Shown here piece after piece: positions 1-5,910 of a stretch of DNA of 6,605 nucleotides. Position 1 is the first letter of the stretch, and every line of letters starts with the position of its first letter. The notes under the pieces were generated by a model. It saw only the letters and a program-made list of their open reading frames with translations, made no database searches and was not told the DNA's origin. A program made the translations under genes and the position numbers. This DNA is from Candidatus Thorarchaeota archaeon (GTDB taxonomy: Archaea > Asgardarchaeota > Thorarchaeia > Thorarchaeales > Thorarchaeaceae): positions 1-6,605 of the forward strand of contig DAOWNS010000105.1 in assembly GCA_030642465.1 (NCBI GenBank), in the 5' to 3' direction.

Positions 1-276
1 ATACTCGGCTCCCGCTACGGTCTTCTTCAGCACAGGGGCCACCATCACATTTACGGTCAACTCACCCATGCGCTTGCTGATCTTTTCCAGAAGTTCCCTG
101 GGGATGACTTGGCCCTTGGGAGGCTCCGCCTCGCCGTTTTCGATGCCGATCAGAATCGTTCCGCCTCGTGCATTGGAAAAACATACGCAGTCCTTGGCTA
201 ACTCACCCCAGCGAACATTTTTGCCGGTAAACATTTTGAGGGATTTGCGATCGATGTTTTGCCCTTCTTTCGTCAT
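1..276 (-). CDS. AlbA_2 / Schlafen-like putative DNA-binding domain protein, N-terminal part (3' end outside window)
   Basis: The frame is open from an ATG at 276 to the window edge, giving 92 residues with no stop. The protein begins MTKEGQNIDRKSL and continues with ELAKDCVCFSNARGGTILIG at about residues 25-44. The acidic/lysine start (ExQNIxxKS-like), the conserved phenylalanine-asparagine followed by GGT, and the IxIGI strand are the hallmark of the AlbA_2 domain (divergent AAA-4, Schlafen core), seen in putative DNA-binding proteins and RecG-like regulators. The start is supported by GGAG at 290-287, ten bases upstream, and by a four-base ATGA overlap with the small gene upstream. Such proteins are often found within Type I restriction-modification loci, which fits the hsdS gene at the other end of this window. 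Its exact role there is not established, and the C-terminal domains cannot be seen. Confidence 0.82.
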   Translation of the reverse strand, partial: MTKEGQNIDRKSLKMFTGKNVRWGELAKDCVCFSNARGGTILIGIENGEAEPPKGQVIPRELLEKISKRMGELTVNVMVAPVLKKTVAGAEY

Positions 277-452
277 ACGGCAATTTCTCCGTTCATCAGG
301 CGGGGGAGGAGAAGATACGTTGGTGCAGAACGCGCATAATTCTTGAACATATCTTTTTCTCTTTTCTCTGTGCCCCCTTTGACCCTCGGCCGGTTTTTCA
401 GCACCTGGGCCTTGTGCTTGGCATCGCCGTATTTTCCAAATCTACCGCCCAT
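273..452 (-). CDS. Small basic hypothetical protein (59 aa), overlapping the AlbA_2 gene
   Basis: I do not recognise the family. The frame from ATG 452 encodes 59 residues beginning MGGRFGKYGDAKHKAQVLKN. It has about 14 Lys/Arg against 5 Asp/Glu, which suggests nucleic-acid or protein binding. The last codons read GTA TGA, and that TGA lies inside the ATGA that starts the AlbA_2 gene, so the two are probably translated together. The ribosome binding site is weak (AAAGAA about six bases upstream). A second copy of the start region lies near 3086, where the first residues are again MGGRFGKYG. Differences between the copies inside this frame are synonymous or conservative (Gly, Tyr silent; D/N, A/T, H/R), which argues that the frame was translated. 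It may instead be a remnant of a longer gene. No signal peptide or membrane segment is visible. Confidence 0.5.
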   Translation of the reverse strand: MGGRFGKYGDAKHKAQVLKNRPRVKGGTEKREKDMFKNYARSAPTYLLLPRLMNGEIAV

Positions 453-510
453 GGAGAATTCTTTGAAGATCTCGCATCAGAGCTATTCGGCGTGGTCAAC
501 GATGCACCCG
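411..510 (-). repeat. Direct repeat copy A (downstream of the GGCT-HEPN gene)
   Basis: This stretch aligns without gaps to 3045-3144, in the same orientation. By hand count 65 of 80 bases match over 411-490, and the match fades by about 510. The copy covers the first 14 codons of the 59-residue small gene plus about 55 bases upstream, including the shared string TGATGCGAGAT just before the start. Together with copy B it brackets the 722-residue GGCT-HEPN gene, with an offset of 2634 bases. Confidence 0.75.
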
Positions 511-570
511 ACGCTTCCGTGTCGACAGTATGGCTCTATCCCCATTGTCCTGACCGATCTGTCTTGTGAA

Positions 571-588
571 GTTTAAAGATCTGACCCC
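571..588. repeat. Possible end of a REP-like or small mobile element (AAAGATCTGACCCC motif)
   Basis: The minus strand reads GGGGTCAGATCTTTAAAC here. From memory, sequences of this kind (GGGGTCAGA followed by a CTTT-rich stretch) recur beside REP-associated Y1 transposase genes and small mobile elements in several bacterial genomes. Only one copy is present, no partner end was found in the window, and no transposase is encoded nearby. The call is therefore tentative. Confidence 0.2.
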
Positions 589-608
589 ACAGGCTCTTAG
601 ATACCTCA

Positions 609-621
609 CTGTGAATCACAG
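609..621. other. Perfect short palindrome CTGTGA-A-TCACAG in the gap after the GGCT-HEPN gene
   Basis: Six-base arms flank a single central base. The spacing is too short for a stable RNA hairpin and has no T-run, so it does not look like a terminator. It could be a dimeric protein binding site. The TGTGA/TCACA halves recall a CRP site, but CRP needs six bases between the halves and here there is one. The rest of the 453-687 gap holds repeat copy A and no gene that I can support. Confidence 0.3.
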
Positions 622-687
622 ACCGCCGTGGCCTCAACTTGCAAGAAACCTATTTTGAGATGTCCCTTGCCACATGATAGAATACAG

Positions 688-2856
688 CTATACCTTTACA
701 AAGGGTTTCTTCCATTGTTGAGTGCTCTTCAACCCCTGCTCCTCGAGCTTTTCTTCCAACGAGATTATCAGTTTGGGATTCATGACGGCGGCGTCAAGGA
801 TCCTGCGTATCGCTGCCGGCCTCTTCCCTTTTTGTCGCAGCTTCTCAGGGCTGGGCAAAGCCCAAGTGGAAAGATGACCGTCCATACCGTAATAAACCAT
901 GAAAACGTACCGCAAGAGCAGGTGTTGTGTCATCTCCAAAAGGGCGTTGTTGATCATCCGCTCAAGATCCTCTTTGCCAGGGTGTCCGTCATGAACGATT
1001 TGTGACCTAGTCTTATAGAATCTGCTCAGCAACTGTAACGCTTTGGACCGCTCCTCTGGCTCATGGGCCAAAAGGGACGCCCCACGAATCGCAATCTTGT
1101 AAGCTAGCTCTGTTCCAGCACTTTCAGGAGTCAGCACCGATTCTAATGCTGTAACCAGCCCCACGAAAATCTCCATAATGCCAGTACCGCCTCCATGCCA
1201 ATTCATCAAAGCCCTAACATAGGTTTCAGTAGGATACCGCAGCAGTCCTCCTTCGGCCAAAGCATTTACGTGCGTCCATGCCTCGTATACGTTGCGTAAA
1301 ACAACTCCGTCTTTGCCAACTCTCTCAACCCGCCTTCTTGGCCTCTCATTGCCTTGATCATCAAACACATCCCAAGGCAAGTAATCATTTCTCTTTCGTA
1401 CCACAACAGGCGCGCCATCAAACACATTCGTCCTTACATGGACTACCTCAGCCAAGTTCACTGAATCTCCCAAGCACAAGAACATAGGCCCTATGGTCTC
1501 TATGTCGGCTTCTCTCTTTCTGTCTCCAGTCTCCAACCATGTGACAGGTAACACCAGTAAATCCTTGAACCAGATACCTACTCGGCCCCTATATGGTTCC
1601 TTTTCCCTCACTGTCAAGATATGCCACAAAGGCAGTTTTTCAAGCATATCTTCCTGAACATGATCATGCCAGTTAGATTGAGGAAGCATAAGTAGTGTTT
1701 TGAGTTCCTCTTCGCTGTGCACTCTGAGTTCACCCACCGGCAAGTCAATTTGCGTCAGCTGTTTCTTGTCGTCAAAAAGCACAAAGCCATCAAATACGAA
1801 TAATCGGATGTGCTCCGAGCTTCTCATCTCCGTCTTCTCTAGAAGCAAATCGATTAAGCCAGATTCATTCGGATCCGAATTCTTCCACACATTGACATAC
1901 GTTCCTGTATTTCTGAAGAAACGTTTCGCTGCAAGACGAGCTGTTTTTTCTCGCCATACTTCAATTGGCGAAAACTCTATCTTCTTCCCAGACTCTTTTC
2001 GGGCCTTTGACTGCTTTGCTCTTCGCCTTTCTTCTTGTTTGCTCAGTCTGTCCAAATCTGTTTTGAGCACCTTAGAATCCAGAAGTTTCACAAAGGCTTC
2101 AAACTGAGTCGACTTCTCCGCTTCCTCAACGGCTTTTTCAAAGTATGAGAGCTGGTGCCGGTTAACTTTCAATGATCTCCGAATTGGTATCAAGTTAGGA
2201 ATACCAGAACGGCTATCTTCAAAGATCGACAGCCAGGAATCCAGATATGCCCGTAGAATCAGTTTGACGTCCCGAATGGTTTCTATTGCATGTTCAAGAG
2301 TCTCAGCTCTCGTCTGGCGAAGTATTTCTTTCTCATACTCTGGCATTAACGGTGTCACGATTCCAGCCTTTTTGGCAGCAATCAAGTAGCTGATGCCGTC
2401 TTCGCCTTTGTCTCCAGCGGGAGTTTTGGCACTGTTAATAGCCAACTCAGCTAATTTCTCTGCGTTTAGAGGATGGATGTTTGATCCAATTCTTGTGTAT
2501 AGAACGACGTCAATCCGTGCGAAATCGTTCAATTTTTCGATAAGAACAATGTTCGGGCCAGGGTTAACTGGTGGGCTATATCTCTTTCCGCTACCAACTT
2601 GATTGGTTTCTCTCCGCCATAGCATATCAGCTGCTTCGCTCTCGGACACCGATTTCTCCAAAACATGGACTATTCCATTCACCTTTGAGCCACCATCTTC
2701 AATCGGAATCAACGTAGGAGCGCCCTTCCGATACCTGCTGGAACGGGCAAATTCTACCTTGAAAGGAGTCACTGCTTTTATCCGATCGATGGTGACTTCC
2801 TGGATTTCACTGCCAGGGTCGTCAATGACTGAACCGTAGGCAAGGATACCACACAT
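688..2856 (-). CDS. Gamma-glutamylcyclotransferase-like / Apea-like HEPN fusion protein
   Basis: The start at 2856 is preferred to ATG 2868 because GGAG (2866-2863) lies six bases upstream and because the GGCT-like domain normally begins right at the N-terminus; this gives 722 residues. Residues 1-190 carry ILAYGS (YGS at 7-9), a PFKVEFARSS strand, GAPTLIPI and LWRRE (Glu83). This pattern fits the GGCT/AIG2 fold, and Glu83 is a candidate catalytic acid. A charged, Lys/Arg-rich helical linker (about 270-300) leads to an unassigned middle part rich in predicted strands. Residues about 565-655 match the Apea-like HEPN domain: ALES, then KIAIRGASLLA, then FYKTRSQIVHDG with the RxxxxH motif Arg617-His622. 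HEPN domains with this motif are typically metal-independent RNases in toxin and anti-phage systems. No membrane segment is seen. It follows the helicase-nuclease gene on the same strand, so the two probably act together. RNase activity and the enzyme state of the GGCT domain are inferred. Confidence 0.9.
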   Translation of the reverse strand: MCGILAYGSVIDDPGSEIQEVTIDRIKAVTPFKVEFARSSRYRKGAPTLIPIEDGGSKVNGIVHVLEKSVSESEAADMLWRRETNQVGSGKRYSPPVNPGPNIVLIEKLNDFARIDVVLYTRIGSNIHPLNAEKLAELAINSAKTPAGDKGEDGISYLIAAKKAGIVTPLMPEYEKEILRQTRAETLEHAIETIRDVKLILRAYLDSWLSIFEDSRSGIPNLIPIRRSLKVNRHQLSYFEKAVEEAEKSTQFEAFVKLLDSKVLKTDLDRLSKQEERRRAKQSKARKESGKKIEFSPIEVWREKTARLAAKRFFRNTGTYVNVWKNSDPNESGLIDLLLEKTEMRSSEHIRLFVFDGFVLFDDKKQLTQIDLPVGELRVHSEEELKTLLMLPQSNWHDHVQEDMLEKLPLWHILTVREKEPYRGRVGIWFKDLLVLPVTWLETGDRKREADIETIGPMFLCLGDSVNLAEVVHVRTNVFDGAPVVVRKRNDYLPWDVFDDQGNERPRRRVERVGKDGVVLRNVYEAWTHVNALAEGGLLRYPTETYVRALMNWHGGGTGIMEIFVGLVTALESVLTPESAGTELAYKIAIRGASLLAHEPEERSKALQLLSRFYKTRSQIVHDGHPGKEDLERMINNALLEMTQHLLLRYVFMVYYGMDGHLSTWALPSPEKLRQKGKRPAAIRRILDAAVMNPKLIISLEEKLEEQGLKSTQQWKKPFVKV

Positions 2857-2862
2857 ATCTAT

Positions 2863-2866
2863 CTCC
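2863..2866 (-). promoter_or_regulatory. Ribosome binding site GGAG that sets the GGCT-HEPN start
   Basis: GGAG lies six bases before ATG 2856 and overlaps the alternative ATG at 2868, which itself has no purine-rich site upstream. This favours the shorter protein beginning MCGILAYGS. Confidence 0.55.
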
Positions 2867-2886
2867 ATGTATAGACCAGGTCATTT

Positions 2887-3086
2887 TCAAGTTCCTTTTC
2901 CTGGTGCATGGGCGCCGCGGGGGTCGGCTGGGGGTGGATCAAGGATCGTTTGGTAAGGCCAGCCGGTTTTCATGGGTTCTGCAATGGCATCATAGCATTC
3001 CAGAATCACGCGCTTTGTGCGATATTCACGTATTTTTGCTCATCCTTGCGCTTGGTGTTGCCATATTTTCCAAATCTACCACCCAT
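2887..3086 (-). pseudogene. Probable frameshifted small gene related to the 59-aa basic protein
   Basis: ATG 3086 follows a good ribosome binding site (GAGG at 3095-3092, five bases away) and opens a frame beginning MGGRFGKYGNTKRK that stops at 3006-3008 after 26 residues. The neighbouring frame, open from 3039 to a stop at 2889-2887, encodes a protein-like stretch including ECYDAIAEPMKTGWPYQTIL. Joining the two by one base at the run of five A (3037-3033) would give about 66 residues. The first nine residues equal those of the small gene at 452, but the C-terminal part is unlike it. I do not recognise the family. It may be a decayed gene, two separate tiny frames, or chance. It occupies most of the 2857-3171 gap; nothing else is supported there except the repeat. 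Confidence 0.3.
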
Positions 3087-3144
3087 GGACACCTCTTTTA
3101 ACATCTCGCATCACAGTTATTCAACTTAATCAAAGATGTCCCCA
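3045..3144 (-). repeat. Direct repeat copy B (between the helicase-nuclease and GGCT-HEPN genes)
   Basis: This is the counterpart of 411-510, about 81% identical by hand over 3045-3124 and weaker to 3144. Its edge lies 28 bases past the helicase-nuclease stop codon. It holds the start of a small frame beginning MGGRFGKYG and the region before it. Compared with copy A it has the better ribosome binding site (AAAAGAGGT). Confidence 0.75.
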
Positions 3145-3171
3145 AGTTTCTCTACATCTCCTGTTTCTCCT

Positions 3172-5775
3172 TCATGACCATTCTGTGAGAAGAAGTTCAC
3201 TTGTTATCAAGCGACCGTCTGTATCAAGTGCTCTGATAAGCCAGCCCGTTAAGGGAATTCTAGCACGGATGGACTCAGCAGCCGCCGATCTGGCTGCTAT
3301 GTCATCCAGAGACCAATTGTCTCTGTAGAGACTTAGTAGCAACCTAATTGTTTCCCATAAATCAAAGACCGCCTGCTTTTGTATCATCTTTAAACTTCCA
3401 GCGGAAGCCTCCGCTTCAGAAGCCATGGCAGCAAGATGAGTCACTATTGTCCCTCGCACTGTGTACCCTTGTGGGCCATATTCCGTTTGGGCACGCGCAA
3501 GATGACGATGGGCTTGTCCCACGTCGGATGGCACAATTTCCTGGAGGTGGTTGTGTTCGATCTTGGCTTCAAATGTAATGACTTCCCTCGTGTTTCCAAA
3601 TAGTCCACGCCAGAGGCAATCGCAGGCCGCGCCGTGTCTTGGCCTTGATGCGTGATATCCCAAGATTTCGCCCAGACGTTCAAGCCCTTCTTGGTACTCC
3701 GCATGACTTTGAGATTGCAGATTAGATGTTGTACGCCGACACCAACGTTCGAATCTGTTACCCAAAGTCCCTAATCGCTCCAGTAGGTCATCAAAGCTCC
3801 TGAATAGGACAGCTGCATAGTCAGACCTAACGACTTCCTCAGTCAAGTCTGGCGAGCTCCTGGCACGGTTCAGTGACGCGCGCATTCTGTTAAACCAAGA
3901 ACTTTGTCCACCACGCCTTATTGCATCTTGAAATACACTTAAGGATCTTTCTCTGGAGGATGGTTCACCAATAAGCGACTGGAGATATAGTGCTTTGGCC
4001 CAATGCCACCCATGCAATGCACCGATCTCAATGAGGTTCGCTTCACGGGCACGTTCCCAACATCTTTCAAAGCGATCAGCTGAAATGTTGTAGTTTTGAT
4101 TTTCGAATAGAGCGGTCCAGCCTAGAACTTCATCAGCTGAAGTATCACACGTGGCAGTTAGTGGGACCTCAGATGGTACGTCCCCCAGATAGCTTCGAAA
4201 ATCAGCGTCATACCTAGTAAAATCTCCACTAAGGAATTGTTCTACCCTACCGACCAACTCTCCTATCTCCATCTCCGCCGAATCTTGGGCCATGTCAATT
4301 TCGGCAACCATATTTCGGGGTATGCCTGCTCTGTTGGATTCACGACCAAAATGCGTGGCGAACCGCCGGTCAGCCAAAATATAAACCCCGAAGTCCTTAG
4401 CAGAACGGTTACATCTTCCAAGGGCCTGCACTATTCTCTGATTGAGTCGCTTCTTCATGAAACCGGAATCCCGAAGGTACGCTGAGATAAATTCTTCCTG
4501 CGAGTTAATGGCTCGGGGCAACGTCTTCATCACAACCAGGCGACATTCTTCGGCACTGAAATCCATTCCGTCGAATCTACCACCAACGAACAGGTGTCCT
4601 TGTGGAGCGGCCTTGAACTGATCGATTTCATCACCCATGGGCGTAAGAATCCAGGTTGGATGGCCCAGGCCGTTAGCTTCCAGCCAATTAGACACAATCT
4701 CTCGAAACTCAATTGCTTCGGCCCGGCTAGCGCATAGCCATACGCTTTTGGGATTTAAGCGCAATGCTGCCAAAATCACACTTTGTAGGCGTTCTGGAAT
4801 GTCTTCCTCTTCAATACGATTCATTACTACCAGCCGGCGGCCACAAGTACTCTCAGAAAACTCGGGTGGAACCGGAATCTTTTCTATCTTCCTAACCCCC
4901 AACCGTCTGCTCAGATCGCCTGGATCACCCACGGTTGCACTCATATAGATACATTGGTCCGCATCTGTATAGTATGTGTTCGAGATCAATGGATAGATAT
5001 ATGGACGGATCCAAACCGAGTTAAGGCTCATGTAAATGTTGGCTTCACGCAACCGATTCCTGATTCGATTCCAACGAAATTTCAAGTCAGCGTCATCAGC
5101 TATATAAGGCGAACTGTCTATGATTTCACGAATTCGGTCCTCAATCTCTACTTGGTCTATGAAAGAGAGAAGTTCAGTCGCACACGTTGGAGCTGCATCG
5201 TCAGCCAGCGCGTCAGTGAGGACGGAATATTCAGGGAACCTTGCCCGAAGTTCCGTGACTAATGTCTCGAACAGATTCCGATGAGAGCGTCTGTCAACCT
5301 CTACCGAATAGAGCGAATTAAGGCAGTGTTCAGCTAAATGTGCATCATCCATTATAATAAGGTCCGCAGGATCAATCACAGGGCGCTGATTGAAGTAAAC
5401 CCAGTAGTTCATGATAGCCACCTTTGTGGCACGCTGATATGCCCTCTTATCCATTGCAGGGATGTCAACGCCCCGACCCTCCATGAGCACGGCTGGTATG
5501 CCCAGAGCTTGTGACTCCCGCAACATCTGTCGTGCAAGAGTCTTGTTGGCAGACAGAATAGCGACCTTGTTTCTCTCTTGCCTCCATGCTTCAGTAATTA
5601 GCAGGGCTATGAGAGTCTTACCAGCTCCAGTAGGCAGTTCAATAGCTACATCTGGCCGTGACGCGAAGGTATTCGAATATTCTTCCAGAACACGTGCCTG
5701 CGCAGGCCATAGTTCCTCAAACTTGTCGGATTGAAATGAGGCTAAGAACTGAGCGTAATCTTGGCGGATTGGCAT
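3172..5775 (-). CDS. DinG/XPD-like superfamily 2 helicase with C-terminal PD-(D/E)XK nuclease-like domain
   Basis: ATG 5775 is chosen because GGAGG lies nine bases upstream; an in-frame TTG at 5838 would add 21 residues. The 867-residue protein shows Walker A ELPTGAGKT (46-54), Walker B DDAH (143-146), YMSAT (277-281) and QALGRCNR (450-457) followed by DFGVYILADRRF. The GGRFDGMDF and QALGR blocks are typical of the DinG/XPD/Rad3 C-terminal helicase domain. No cysteine lies between motifs I and II, so the Fe-S cluster of XPD and most DinG proteins is absent. After an alpha-helical stretch (about 530-685), residues 691-760 resemble a PD-(D/E)XK nuclease: helix with Glu693/696, Asp719, then FEAK (Glu736, Lys738) 17 residues on, and Gln754 in DVGQAHRHL. 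The helicase call is firm; the nuclease call rests on motif pattern alone. A likely role is ATP-driven DNA processing coupled to cleavage in phage defense. HsdR is a poor alternative, since it has its nuclease at the N-terminus and a different motor. Confidence 0.92.
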   Translation of the reverse strand: MPIRQDYAQFLASFQSDKFEELWPAQARVLEEYSNTFASRPDVAIELPTGAGKTLIALLITEAWRQERNKVAILSANKTLARQMLRESQALGIPAVLMEGRGVDIPAMDKRAYQRATKVAIMNYWVYFNQRPVIDPADLIIMDDAHLAEHCLNSLYSVEVDRRSHRNLFETLVTELRARFPEYSVLTDALADDAAPTCATELLSFIDQVEIEDRIREIIDSSPYIADDADLKFRWNRIRNRLREANIYMSLNSVWIRPYIYPLISNTYYTDADQCIYMSATVGDPGDLSRRLGVRKIEKIPVPPEFSESTCGRRLVVMNRIEEEDIPERLQSVILAALRLNPKSVWLCASRAEAIEFREIVSNWLEANGLGHPTWILTPMGDEIDQFKAAPQGHLFVGGRFDGMDFSAEECRLVVMKTLPRAINSQEEFISAYLRDSGFMKKRLNQRIVQALGRCNRSAKDFGVYILADRRFATHFGRESNRAGIPRNMVAEIDMAQDSAEMEIGELVGRVEQFLSGDFTRYDADFRSYLGDVPSEVPLTATCDTSADEVLGWTALFENQNYNISADRFERCWERAREANLIEIGALHGWHWAKALYLQSLIGEPSSRERSLSVFQDAIRRGGQSSWFNRMRASLNRARSSPDLTEEVVRSDYAAVLFRSFDDLLERLGTLGNRFERWCRRTTSNLQSQSHAEYQEGLERLGEILGYHASRPRHGAACDCLWRGLFGNTREVITFEAKIEHNHLQEIVPSDVGQAHRHLARAQTEYGPQGYTVRGTIVTHLAAMASEAEASAGSLKMIQKQAVFDLWETIRLLLSLYRDNWSLDDIAARSAAAESIRARIPLTGWLIRALDTDGRLITSELLLTEWS

Positions 5776-5784
5776 GTCACCATA

Positions 5785-5789
5785 CCTCC
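5785..5789 (-). promoter_or_regulatory. Strong Shine-Dalgarno site (GGAGG) of the helicase-nuclease gene
   Basis: GGAGG stands nine bases before ATG 5775. No comparable site precedes the in-frame TTG at 5838. A 29-codon frame (ATG 5866 to TGA 5779-5777) runs across this site and ends one base before the ATG, so coupling to a short leader is possible but not shown. Confidence 0.65.
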
Positions 5790-5910
5790 GTAAATAGACA
5801 CGTTTTTCCAAAAACAAACGATCGTCGATAGCAAACAAACGGTTTCAGTTTCATATTGGTTGCCATTTTTGTGCACTCAAGTGATTCATACAAACCAGAG
5901 CCTGTGACTT

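Noticed and set aside
343..576. Plus-strand frames at 343-576 and 2908-3129 that share a PYFPNLPPM segment
   Set aside because: The similarity comes from the direct repeat read on the wrong strand. The minus strand has the ribosome binding site in copy B, the ATGA overlap and the genes on both sides.
609..621. CRP operator or transcription terminator at the palindrome
   Set aside because: CRP halves need a six-base spacer, and a terminator needs a stable stem with a T-run; neither is present.
628..1005. Plus-strand frame of 125 codons
   Set aside because: It lies opposite the HEPN-coding end, whose RSQIVH motif is strong; no ribosome binding site or known motif supports the plus-strand frame.
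1700..2107. Plus-strand frame of 135 codons
   Set aside because: It is antisense to the GGCT-HEPN gene, has a serine/cysteine-rich low-complexity composition and no recognisable domain; the minus-strand frame is clearly the gene.
4954..5262. Plus-strand frame of 102 codons opposite the helicase
   Set aside because: It is a shadow of the helicase between motifs II and III; the protein has no domain signal.
3172..5838. Helicase as the HsdR restriction subunit
   Set aside because: HsdR carries an N-terminal nuclease and a different SF2 motor; this protein has DinG/XPD motifs and any nuclease is at the C-terminus.
5839..5910. Sigma-70 promoter (TTGAGT, 17 bases, AATATG) before the helicase-nuclease gene
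   Set aside because: The -10 element matches the consensus at only about three of six positions, so it is no better than chance.
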